NCBI RefSeq assembly: GCF_004379255.2
Contig: NC_056035.1
Location: 25,234,502-25,298,501 of the forward strand
DNA length: 64,000 nt
Direction of reading: 5' to 3'
Source: Salvia splendens
Lineage: Eukaryota; Streptophyta; Magnoliopsida; Lamiales; Lamiaceae
The translations under genes and the position numbers were made by a program. Below are positions 22,300-33,025 of this stretch, in pieces. The notes below the pieces were generated by a model. That model saw nothing but the letters and a program-made list of their open reading frames with translations. It was not told the origin of the DNA and did no database searches. Each line of letters begins with the position of its first letter. Position 1 is the stretch's first letter.

Positions 22300-22412
22300 G
22301 GGCTGCCCACATCTTGAATTTAGAATGAGAAGCTCTCCCTTCTCTCTAGAATTCGTCCACTCTCCCTCCATCCCCTTTGAGAGAGGTGAAACGTGATTGT
22401 TGCATCCGACAC

Positions 22413-24437
22413 ATGGTGAAGTCCGGTGGTGAGCTGCCGGAGGGGGAGGCCGCGGCCTTGATACACACGATGCAGCCCCTTTCCTCGCCGGAGTAGAAGT
22501 TTCGTTCGCTTGCACGGCCTAAGACCAAAAGGGTTGGCACGCCCTACCCGGAGAAAGCTCAACAAGCCCTCAAACGAGCCGGTCTTGAATCTGGTTCGGA
22601 GGTTAGTCGAGCTAAGAAGAAGATGGCGTTTGAAATGGTTGATGGACTCGTCGGCAAGCCCCATGGTGAAGGGAGGAGGTCGCCGGAGGTTGAGCAAGCC
22701 CTTGTAGGGGAGATGTTTAACGCACTAGCTCAAATGGCTAAGGAAGGGAGCACTCCAACGTGTGAAATGGAGGAACTCGATTGTGAGGAGGTCGCCAGAA
22801 TTTCGCCGGCGCCGGCCAGTGGGGACCGTGATGTTCCACACAAGGAGAAGGTGCTGGTCAACGTTCAGCATGTGGATGGTACAAGAGGTCATGTGAACCC
22901 TTGTCTTGGTGTGGGGGTGAATATGTGAGGAAGTGGATGCATGTGACCCACAAATGGAGGAAAGGCCGAATTCTACTTTGCATGGGGAAGTAAGTGTTGG
23001 CCCTTTTTTGGTAAGTGACAATTTGAATTCAAATTCAACCCCATGTGACTTACACCCCTCCCTCCCACCTCTAGTCAATGGTGAACGCAAAGGGGGTCGG
23101 CCTCCCGATGCACCACCGCCGGAATCCTCACCGGAAAAGCTGGTGCCGTCGGCCGGAGTGTGAAAGGAGGTGAAAGAATCCCGATGTGGTCCGTGGAAGG
23201 AGCACCAGCCACGCAAAAATTCCAAAAAGCTGAGCCAATCTCGTTGGATGCCACCAAGATCAAAGCCTTGGGGATAGCCGGTTGTTTTGAAGGTACACCA
23301 TCCCTCTCCTTTTCCGACTTAGAAACGGATTACCTCTCGGAGAAGCTAAGGCTAGCCATCGTTGGAAAATTCTCCCATTCGCTCCCATCTATTTACCAAA
23401 TAGAAAAAAGACTAGGAGGATTGGGGTTAGTTGGTTCATTTACTTGGAAATACTTGAATGCCAAGCATATTTTAATCCAATTCCATGAGATGGCCGACTA
23501 TGCTAAGGTGTTAAATGGTCCTAATGGGAGCCCGAATTGGTATGTTGATGTTCACCCCGATGAGGGCGTTCAAATGGGTGCCGGACTTCGATACATTCTT
23601 CGAGTCGCCGATTGTTGCCGTTTGGTGCAACATCATGGGCATCCCGGCGCATCTCTATGAGGAATCGGCCATCATGGCAATCGGTAATCTCTTAGGAAAG
23701 CCACTACAAGCCGATCATGCCACCATCCATCAAAGCCGGCTCTACTTTGCTAGGATTTGTGTGGAGATTGACATTTTGATCCCCCCGCCGGAAGAAATCA
23801 TCCTCAATATCTGGGGTAAAGATTCAAGGTACAAAGTGGCATGGGACCATATCCCTTTGTTTTGTGCAAATTGTAAACATGTTGGGCACATGAAAGAAGA
23901 TTGTCATGCTTCGGGAAGGAAGAATCGGGGTGGAGGTAGGTATCGCCGAGTACCAACCAAGGCATTTTACTCGAGCAACGTCCCCAAGATCACCCGCCAA
24001 GAGTGGCGCCCAAAGGCGGATACTTTGGCCGGCACCTCATCAACTAGTGGGCATCCAAAAAGGCTAAAGAATGTACCGACCAAATGAAGAACATGGAGGG
24101 ATCAACGGATGCAGAACCGTCGAAGATTAAAGAGGCTAGCAGGAGTCAACCACGTGTGGATGATGATGGGTTCCAATTGGTGTCAAGAAAGAGGAAAGGC
24201 AAGGTACATGAGGGCGATGTGTACATCAAAGCGCAACACATTGATTCATGGCATTTGAAGGAGAATGTTGCTACGGTGACATTTAGGATTGTTAAATCCG
24301 GTGTGAACGAGTCGGGCACTGGCTCAATGAGTGTAGCATGTGGGCCCCCCAACCGGGAGATGGAAGGCTTCATTGAGGACCTTGACCCAGGAGGGTGCGC
24401 CCCCTGCGGAGGTATCCCTATCGCGAGCCTTAATTAG
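22413..24437 (+). pseudogene. E2 ORF1-like gene (DUF4283-like domain, CCHC knuckle)
   Basis: Starts at the ATG at 22413 (MVKSGGELPE). Blocks in order: KRVGTPYPEKAQQALKRAG, the AFEMVDGLVGKPHGEGRRSPEVEQAL segment, then the DUF4283-like core at about 23220-23830 (AIVGKFSHSLPS, NAKHILIQF, FDTFFESPIVAVWCNIMG, DHATIHQSRLYFARICVEID). The zinc knuckle CANCKHVGHMKEDC lies near 23869-23910, and the C-terminal VDDDGFQLVSRKRKGK follows. Lesions are a TAG near 22495, a frame change near 22925, a one-base gain near 23556 and a frame change near 24085. The core is clearly homologous to LINE-1 ORF1 (shared VGKFSHS, VKWNR/IPLFC and KHVGH type blocks). It probably bound element RNA. Confidence 0.88.
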
Positions 24438-24559
24438 GGGATGGACTATGGTTTTTGGTGATGCACATGCTGCATCAAAAGTGTAATAGGGTTCTTGATA
24501 GTATATAGATGACCACTCTAGTTGTTAGGGAGGCCCTCGTTGTATTCTAATTGTCATGG

Positions 24560-24584
24560 CGAGTCGTCACTTTTGGGCGACTCG
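24560..24584 (+). other. 3' UTR hairpin of E2
   Basis: CGAGTCG and CGACTCG flank an 11-base loop with CACTTTTGG. E1 is identical (54913-54937). In E3 the stem is GAGTCA/TGACTC (50617-50639), a paired change that keeps the stem. LINE-2 has a matching stem around the same CACTTTTGA loop at 55587-55607. Confidence 0.75.
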
Positions 24585-24648
24585 GTGTTTGTATGGTTGT
24601 TGCAAATGGCTTTTGGTAATGCACAGGTGTGGGTCCGCCTTAACCCTC

Positions 24649-24662
24649 CACCCATTGGGGTG
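24649..24662 (+). other. 3'-terminal hairpin of E2 next to poly(A)
   Basis: CACCC pairs with GGGTG over a 4-base loop, just before the A-rich end. LINE-2 and LINE-3 have CACC/GGTG in the same place (55516-55528, 61597-61609). Probable recognition site for LINE reverse transcriptase. Confidence 0.7.
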
Positions 24663-24685
24663 TTTATATAATAATAAAAAAAAAA

Positions 24686-24700
24686 CAAATGCAAACAATA
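24686..24700. repeat. Right TSD of E2
   Basis: Exact copy of 22285-22299. Confidence 0.95.
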
Positions 24701-24891
24701 ACGAGGAAGAAGAGAGTGGAGGAGAGGATAATGCTTCATATAGGCATCGAAATGAGAGACATGGAAACGGTAGAAGAGGGCGTACAAATGAAGGTGATGG
24801 TGATTTGAGAAGCATCAAACTGAAGATCCCAACATTCCAAGGAAGGAGTGACCCCGAAGCTTATTTGGAGTGGGAGAGAAAGGTGGATCTC
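24701..24891 (+). pseudogene. D gag, middle fragment
   Basis: Continues the gag frame with an acidic then Arg-rich stretch (RHGNGRRGRTNEG) and KLKIPTFQGRSDPEAYLEWERKVDL, the start of the retrotrans-gag domain. It is cut at 24891 by element C. Confidence 0.85.
24887..24891. repeat. Left TSD of C, ATCTC
   Basis: Matches 45966-45970. No TSD surrounds the middle LTR, so the whole 21-kb block behaves as one insertion. Confidence 0.93.
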
Positions 24892-27800
24892 TGTAACATC
24901 CCAAAAATTTGTGACTCGTTTTATATGGTTTTTTGAAATTTGGATTATGAAACTATTGTTTCTATGCGATTAAGTGAATTTTGTGAATAAAATTGTCGTG
25001 GGTAATGTGGAGTAAAGTGTTTGATATTTTGCAATGTTGGGAATGAATTAAATAGGATCATGCATGTATTTTTTCTAGCCAATTCTTTGAAATTTTCTGC
25101 CCTCATTATTTTTGTAGAGGAGAATTATTTTGTTTCCTTTTTGGTGAGACCCTTTTTATTCAAATTAATGTCTATGTCTAATTAATTGGGAATGTGAATA
25201 TTTCCTTTTAATTCTCACCTATATCACACGCCCATGCTCTTATATTTTTTTTCCTTGAGGAAATTTATTTATTTGTTACCTATTATATGAGAGTCTTTTC
25301 CCATAAAAAATTACCAAATTTAAATCCTATTCTATTTAATTGAGGATTTAAATAATTTCCTTGTGCAATTCCTTATGGAAATTTTCGGCCCCCACCATTA
25401 TTTTCATACTTGGAGATTTAATTTATTTTGTTCCCTTGTTTATGAAATATTCACTTTTATTTCCTAAGTTGTGAATATATTCTCTCCAAGTAAATTCCAA
25501 ATAAATTCCTTGCTATTCCTACATGGAATTTTCGAAAATTTCCTCCCCTTCCCACATGCTTATTTTATTCTTTTAATTGTGGGATTTATTTAATTGTATT
25601 TTTCCCCACAATTAATTAATTAATTAATTTTAAACCTAACCCTAATTCTAGCCCCCATTCTCCCTCAATTTTCGTGCCTCCTTCCTCTCTCTCCGCATTC
25701 TCTCCAAAAACTTCTTCCACCATTGTTTCTTGCATCAATTGGAGTGGATTTTTCAAGAGTTTCCGACGAATCGTGCCAACGCTTGTTTCTACCGTTCGTT
25801 TTCTTGATTCAAGAAGGTATAACTAAGATTTTCTTCTCATCTCCTTCATTGAAACTTTATTCTTGAATCCTACATGCATATAGAGGGTGTAGGATTGATA
25901 GATCGCAAAAATTATCGATGGGAATGTGTGATTTCATAAGAACTTTGATAATTATGTGTTGTTGATTGTGTTCATGTGAAATTTGATTTAAATCTTTGGT
26001 GAATGATGTGAATTTATGTGCAAACATGTTTATGAGAAACTTTTAGGCATGATTGTGTGTTATAAGCATGAAAAATCTGTATTTGTTTGATTGAAGAAGA
26101 AACCCTAAATTCGAAATCATGAGCCTGAAATCTGTGACGTTCGATCAGTGGATTCTGATGTGTAATTGACCCATCAAACGATCGAATTTTGATATGAAAT
26201 TTTTACTGAGTAAACTTCAAGGTATTTTCTGTGTCTCGTGTAAATTTCAGCCCATTTTGTCAAAGAATGAAATTTTAATAAATTTTTGAAGTTGACAGCG
26301 CAATTCTTCCTGAAACTTGTGTTCTCGCCAAGAATGTTTCGTATTCTGTTTGACCAACAAAATGACCTCCGTTTGATGTGAATCTTGAACTATATAATAA
26401 TTTGAAGTGTCTTCTGAGTCGTGTAAAATTTTCAGCCTTTTTGGGCATTGGATGAATTTATGGTGAAATTTTCAAATGAACTGCGCAGTGCTGTCACAAA
26501 TTTTATGTTCCGACCAGAGGGTTTAATATTTGTTTTGACTGACTAAACGACGTGATTTCAGTGTGACGATTTGTATGGATGAACTTGAATGTGTCTTCTG
26601 TGTTGTAACCAAAATTTAGCTTCATATGAGGTCGGGTGAATTTTTAGTGATTTTTACAACACGGTCGCATAGTTCTGCCAGTTTTCTGCCTTGATAAAAT
26701 GACACTTATTTTCAAGTTTAAAAGTATTATATGATGCATGTATGTCCAAGGAACGTGTTTAATGATGTGATCACGTGCGATAAGTTGAAATATACTACGG
26801 TGTGTTTTTCCATCTTTGTGATGAATGTTGGGTTGGGTATTTGAGACAAACGATGAGAGACAAACGATAGGACATGCATAGTAATATGATTTTGTGGAAG
26901 GCTGACTTGTGTTGTCGTTGACAAGGGTGATTGTGTATTCGTGAACTCGAGGAACGAGAGTTGCCATAAGTTGGATTGTGAATTGTTAAGCGAACGAGGT
27001 GGGCTTTCTTTTCAAACCTCTTATTTTTCCGAAAATACTATGTGGCGTTATAAGGGTGGTTTAACTTGTTATGTCATGCCATGTTGTTGTTAGTTTATGA
27101 GATTGTTGCCTGATGCCTAGTTCGTCTGAGTTTACTCCGTTAGGCTATATGGTTGTGTTGTGAAACGAATTCGGGTCTGAGTAGGGCCGCAAACCATATC
27201 AGGCTGTGTACACTGGTGGGATCGAGAGCCGTCCTTGCTAGTCGGCCGGTCTCGTGGGCGAATAGTGTGGCCACACTTTCGTCGCACATGGAATGATGAT
27301 TGTGATTGATGGATTGTTGAGAAAATGGGGAGATTATTTGACTGGCCAGTCTATGAAACGTTTTTGTGTTCTCGTGATATTTCTTTACTACGTATAAAAC
27401 TCGAGATCACTGGTATGGATGACATAACTAATATAAACTGTTTTCGGCATGAGCCCATTGAGTACAACAAGTACTCAGCCCTGCATATTCTTTTTCTTTA
27501 TGTGCAGGTTGAGCGGGATGTTGTGGAGGATGTTGAGTTGGCCTAAGAACCTAGGATGCGTTATGTCTTCATACATAGGCGTTATCCTTGACTCTCTTTA
27601 AACCTTATTTCCGCTGCTATATTTTGAACTATGTCTCAAGACTCTAATATTTTTCGTATTGTGTTTGAGCATGCTTGGTTGTGTTAGGTTTTAAACGAGT
27701 ATTTACATTGTTATCCGAAAATGGTGTTTCCGTAAATTAAACTAAATGTTTTTCTTTAGAAGTTAATTGGGTTTGTTTTAAAGTTTATTTTCTCCGCTGC

Positions 27801-28032
27801 TTCTTTTAAACGTATGTATCTTAAGTCATTTCTAATTAATAGTGAAATTATAACATTAAGTTTCTTTAAACTAAACATTTGTTGTCTAAACTTTTAATGA
27901 ACTAAAATGTTCTTCTTTCTTTAAAGCTAATTAAGTTTCCATTAAAGTGCTATCCTTAAATGTTGTCTTTTTTTTTGTCCCTTGGTCACGATCGCCGCGA
28001 TTGTGGTACCCCTAGTATGGGCGGTCGTGACA
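24892..28032 (+). mobile_element. C LTR1 (5' LTR)
   Basis: 3141 bp, TGTAACATCCC to GTCGTGACA. It carries the conserved core at 27440-27515 and the terminal inverted repeat at 27985-28031. I see no clear TATA box. It is followed by the primer site. Confidence 0.95.
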
Positions 28033-28035
28033 GAG

Positions 28036-28047
28036 TGGTATCAGAGC
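28036..28047 (+). promoter_or_regulatory. Primer binding site of C, internal 1
   Basis: TGGTATCAGAGC, three bases after LTR1; initiator-Met tRNA type. The second copy is at 37019-37030. Confidence 0.9.
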
Positions 28048-28307
28048 TTCGTTCTTTCACTCTGGTCCGAGAGTCTTCTTTTACCTTTAGTCTAGATTAG
28101 TGAACCCTATTGACTAGAAGTGTCACGAGGCTCAACATCCAAAGCATCACGCTCAACCAAGGAAAGTGAGGTATGTTTTAAGTTGTTGAAAGCATGTGAG
28201 ATCAATGCATGAAATTGATGATGACATGATGATGATGTTTTGGGCAAGTGTACGCATGTGAATGAATGTTATGCGTAAAGATGAATTGTGACGATATGAC
28301 TATGAAG

Positions 28308-28546
28308 AATATGAGTATAATCGACATGATAATCTAAGCGCGTGTTATATATGTGAATACAATATTGTGATAGTGTGAACATGTGGAATATGAGCATGAA
28401 TTGACAAGATGATTTAAGCACGTATTGTATGTGTGAATAAGATATTGTCATGGTACGATTATGTGAGACATGAGCGAGATTGATATGATGACCTAAGTAT
28501 GTGTTATATGTGTGGAAATGATATGACGTAAGCATGTGAACATAGG
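28308..28546 (+). repeat. Three imperfect ~79-bp tandem repeats
   Basis: Units start at 28308, 28387 and 28467; each opens with a form of AATATGAG and holds GATRATYTAAG and a TATGTGTGAAT-like core. The same array is in internal 2 at about 37291-37529. Confidence 0.7.
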
Positions 28547-28851
28547 AAGATGGAGTGTTTTACATGAAAGATGGAAATTGATGAGTTGTTGTGAGAATGT
28601 TGAAATTTTCGAGAAAAAAAAGAGAGTAATCTAAAAATGTTGTTTCAAACACATATGTGAAGTGCATGAGTGTTTTGTTTGGAATGCATTTAAATATGTT
28701 GTGAGCTTTGAAAGATTCGCATGGTGTTTTGACATGTAAAAAAATGGAAAAAGGGTTTTGCGGTTGATGTTTTACAATATTTAATGACTAGTTGTTCTAG
28801 TGGAGTTTGATTGAGGAAAAATGTTTATGTTGTGGAAAGTTATTGGAATTT

Positions 28852-28855
<4 letters not shown>

Positions 28856-28945
<90 letters not shown>
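28856..28945. repeat. AT dinucleotide microsatellite
   Basis: Two TA runs separated by a short GATTG break. The copy in internal 2 (37839-37920) has a different length. Confidence 0.95.
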
Positions 28946-30668
28946 CTTTGAACTTTAAATGAAAACATGTAAGTTCTTTCTTTTGGGAAAATTATTGATC
29001 AATGGAAAATGTTGTGTTCACGAATGGTTAAAAAAAAAAATTTGAGTTTCGACACAAAAAAAAATAATAACGTTTTCGTTTGGAAAATTGAGCTATGAAA
29101 GTGTGACGTTATGTATGTTATGAGGTGCGAAAGTGTAACGAAATTTTGTTTTAAAAGTTTTGAATATAATTGTGAAGTTCGAAAGTGTTTTGTTATGGGA
29201 TGTGAAAATGTGGTGTGTTTATCTTGTGGTATGAATTACGTTAGATGATGATCTAGGAGATGATGAATCGTATGGTGAACTTAGAGTACCTAAAATATAA
29301 GCCTAGTTGACCGTGTGAATCGTAGTTCTAAGTTGAAAACTTAACTATTGCTTTTCCGAGCAATGGAACGTATGAGAATATGAGAGTTGAGGCAAACGCT
29401 TAAGTCAAGGTGCGAGATACGAAGAACCGATGCTAAGAGATATTTTCATGCAACGACAAGCGATCATACTCGCGATTTAAATTAGTATAGTTTAATCTTG
29501 TGTAAGTGGAAGCACGATTGAGATGATCTTCATACCCTGCTAAGGAGCACGAGGATGATAACCATGTCCTACGAGGATAGTCATTATGACAGGCAAAGAA
29601 TTTTATGAAGATATGGATTTCAACTATCGTTATTAGTGGCAATGACACGAAGAATCTCAGCGTGGGATCCACAGTTCTTAGAGCGATGTTACCAGTTTCG
29701 GCGTGCGAAAGATGAACAAGGAGGTGCGACTTTAATAGTTGGAACAAACTATTCTAATCAACAGTTCTTACTTGGATTATAAGAAGTTACCTTTCAGGAC
29801 CTTTAAAATAGCCGTGAGCCATTGTCTATTTAACAGCTTGTTTCATTCACCCCTTGCAAGTGATGCATATTGTTTCTTTTCCTCCATTGAGTCATAACTC
29901 ACTCTCAGTTCTTGGAAAGTTGTGTTGCCTTCATAACTTTGGACACTTGGATTGATTGTAGTCTTCTTTGACCTATTATTTATAAGGACCATACTTTGAC
30001 TCTGTGAGCCTTTGCTATTGAGCTTCATTCCTAAGGCCGCTTGCAGTTTCGTCCTTCAATATAATCATGTTTCACACACATGTTTTCCTATGGGATATTC
30101 TTCTTCAAACTTTTGTTCAGCCTTTTATTTTGTCACCATGTCTGTGTCAAGTTCTTTCTTACAGAGTGAAATTCTTTTTGGTTCAGTTCATATATCCTTT
30201 CCATAATAGAACCTTTCTTTCTACAAAATGAAGTTAAGGCCTACATTTTGTTCCTTGCCTCAACAAACTTAATCCACTTGATTTTTGTTTTCAATAGCCC
30301 CTTTGACTTAGATTGCCTTTCACAAACTTATGAACCCATTGATGTGATTATGTTAGTCCATATTATGATTTTCCTTGAACCATGATCAGTACCGCTTTGT
30401 GACAACTGTCTGCATTTCTCAATCCTCATGCAACTGATCATTTCTTTTCCTCAACCCTTTAAGTCATTATCCGTGTGGACTTTTCAAATTTGGTCGGACA
30501 ACTGAATTATCTTTTTGGTAGCTAACTATGAGAATTGACATTTATTTGATTTCATCCCATATTCATGACCTATCTTATGTCCTTCCAAGCTCCGTGGGGA
30601 TGATCATAACCAATTGTTATATTTCAAAATCGGTTCATATCCAAGTTAAGACTGTTTGACTAAAGTTT

Positions 30669-31606
30669 GTGTTAGGAGAGTTAGGAGTAGTAGCTCGACT
30701 TTTACACGTCATGCCTTTGGAGAATGTTGACATAATTTTGGGAATGGATTTACTTACCGAGAACAACACAACGATTCACTGTAAAGAGACACAGATTTCT
30801 TTTCAAACCCCTGGTGACGAGCCGACCATCTTGTATGGAATCTCCATGAACCGACGAACCTCCATAATCTCTGCTATGCAAGCAACCAGATGATAAGAAA
30901 AAGGCGTCCGGCATATCTTGTGTATTTGAACGGAGAGGAGAAGAAAGAGTTGAAAGTGGAAGACGTGGCAGTAGTATGAGACTTTCCCGATGTGTTCCCT
31001 GAAACCTTACATGGACCATCGCCCGACAGACAAGTGGAGTTTACCATCGACTTAGAACCCGGATCTGCGCCAGTATCGAAGGCACCATATCGAATGGCCC
31101 CTAAGGAGTTGGCCGAGTTGAAGATTCAGTTGCAAGAACTATTAGACTTGGGTTTTATTCGACCCAGTGTGTCACAGTGGGGAGCGCCAGTTTTGTTCGT
31201 TAAGAAGAAGGATGGGACGATGAGGATGTGCATCGACTATCGTGAGCTCAACAAGATGACCTTGAAGAATAAGTACCCACTGCCAAGGATTGATGATTTG
31301 TTTGACCAACTTCGAGGAGCGGGCGTATTCTCGAAAATGGATTTGAGATCAGGGTATCATCAACTAAAGGTCCGACGAGAGGATGTGCCTAAGACTGCTT
31401 TTCGCACTCGTTATGGCCATTATGAATTCGTCGTGATGCCATTTGGGCTGACCAACGCCCCAGCCGTTTTCATGGACTTGAGGAACCGAGTTTTCCACGA
31501 GTATCTTGACAAGTTTGTGTTAGTCTTCATCGACGACGTGTTGGTATACTCGAAGAACGAGGAAGAACATAGATGGCATCTACAAACAGTGTTGGAAACG
31601 TTGTGA
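30669..31606 (+). pseudogene. C internal 1 pol: protease end and reverse transcriptase
   Basis: Starts in the C-terminal half of protease (VDIILGMDLL) without the DTG site. There is a 2-base loss near 30892, relative to internal 2, and a TGA at 30977-30979 where A has an Arg codon. RT has [43 protein letters not shown] and catalytic [10 protein letters not shown] near 31530. It ends at a TGA at 31604-31606, again at an Arg position (CGA to TGA). Confidence 0.92.
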
Positions 31607-33025
31607 AAGGAGAAGCTTTATGCTTAGTTCAGTAAGTGCGAGGTTTGGTTGACTCGAGTGAACTTTCTTGGTCATATTGTGACGGCAAATGGAATTCAAG
31701 TAGACCCAGCCAAGGTTGAGGCCGTGCAAAATTGGAAATCGCTGAAAACGCCAAGTGAAATCCGCAGTTTCTTGGGATTGGCAGGATATTATCGACGCTT
31801 CATCGAGGGATTCTCTAAGATTGCGAGACCGATGACGCAACTGCAAAAGAAAGGAATCAAGGTGGTTTGGACGCCAGAGTGCGAGGCAAGTTTCCAACTG
31901 TTGAAAGAGAAATTGACTACAGCACCAGTCCTAGCGGTACCAGAACCCGACAAGGACTTCGCCGTCTATACGGATGCGTCGAAAGTGGGACTAGGATGCG
32001 TGTTAATGCAAGATGGGAAAGTAATAGCATATGCTTCCCGACAGTTGAGACAGAATGAATTGAATTTTCCGACTCATGATTTGGAGTTAGCAGCAGTGGT
32101 GCATGCACTGAAAATTTGGAGACACCCTACGGACCACAAGAGTCTCAAGTATTTCTTCGAACAGAAGGAGCTAAACATGCGACAACGATGTTGGTTAGAG
32201 ATCGTGAATGATTATGATTGTGGTATTCACTACCACCCGGGCAAGGCAAACGTAGTAGCTGATGTTTTGAGTAGGAAGAACCAACCGCATTTGGCTTATT
32301 TCCTAACACAAGAGGAAGCGTTGATTCGCGAATTCGACAGAATGAGATTGGAGATAGTGAAAGAGCCCGAGACAGTAGGAGGAAGAATCGCGACGCTAGT
32401 GATTGAGCCAGATTTGAGAACCAAGCTCATAGAAGCCCAACGACGTGATGAGAAGTTGGAAGAATTACGTGTGAAGGTGAGAGCCGAGAATTACATTGAG
32501 GAGGCGGATAGTGCTTTGACGTATGATGGACGATTGTGTGTGCCGAGCGACGAGGCGCTAAAAGATGAGATTTTGAGTAAAGCGCACGCCACGCCTTATA
32601 CTGCTCACCCCGGAAGTACGAAGATGTATCGAGATTTGAAGCAACATTTTTGGTGGAATGGAATGAAAGGAGACGTAGCGTCGTATATGGAGCGATGTCT
32701 AGCATGTCAACAAGTGAAGGCCTTACGCCTACGGCCATATGGGAAGTTGCAACCACTCGAAATTCTTGAATGGAAATGGGAGCATCTAGCTACAGATTTC
32801 GTGACGGGTTTGCCAAAGTCACAAAAGGGCAACACTGCGATATGGGTAATTATCGATCGACTTACTAAAAGCATGCACTTCTTACCGATTAAGATTACTT
32901 ATGGAGCGGACAAGTTAGCTAAACTATACGTGAGTGAGATTGTACGTTTGCATGGAGTGCCAAAGACCATTGTGTCCGACCGCGATACGAAGTTCACATC
33001 AAAGTTTGGGATGAGTTTGCAATGA
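31607..33025 (+). pseudogene. C internal 1 pol: RT thumb, RNase H, integrase core
   Basis: A TAG lies near 31627 (Lys in A). The rest is open: [15 protein letters not shown], RNase H start [15 protein letters not shown], and [15 protein letters not shown] joined to [10 protein letters not shown] by an in-frame 27-base deletion. This is followed by the HHCC zinc motif and integrase [10 protein letters not shown] and [10 protein letters not shown]. It ends at a TGA at 33023-33025 (Arg in A). The RNase H gap removes part of the fold, so the lineage had lost its own RNase H. Confidence 0.92.

Larger units (their letters stand above)
22300..24685 (+). mobile_element. E2: complete ORF1-only LINE derivative
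   Basis: A 2386-bp element with a pyrimidine-rich 5' UTR, one ORF1-like gene, a 3' UTR with two hairpins and a poly(A) end. It has no endonuclease, reverse transcriptase or RNase H. The 15-bp TSD and A-tail show target-primed insertion. The same layout in E1 and E3 shows that it is a family, not a chance truncation; ordinary LINE truncation removes the 5' end and keeps ORF2. E2 must have depended on another LINE's enzymes. Confidence 0.93.
28048..30668 (+). other. C internal 1 leader: non-coding, gag absent
   Basis: This 2.6-kb stretch lies where A has its leader and gag. No gag, zinc knuckle or protease active site can be read in any frame. It holds a donor-like site at 28170/28171 (AGTGAG then GTATGT), a roughly 79-bp tandem repeat, an AT microsatellite and, from about 29830, a T-rich stretch like the pre-gag spacer of A. 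Confidence 0.7.

Noticed and set aside
24554..24818. Minus-strand open frames over the E2 3' UTR
   Set aside because: They are antisense to the hairpin and tail region and not conserved as protein in E1 or E3.
27325..27546. 73-codon ORF repeated at 36308 and 45281 as a conserved small gene
   Set aside because: Its repetition follows from LTR copying; kept only as a low-interest observation.
29433..30206. Open frames in the C leader that might be gag relics
   Set aside because: No capsid or zinc-knuckle residues in any frame; both copies agree only because they are recent duplicates.
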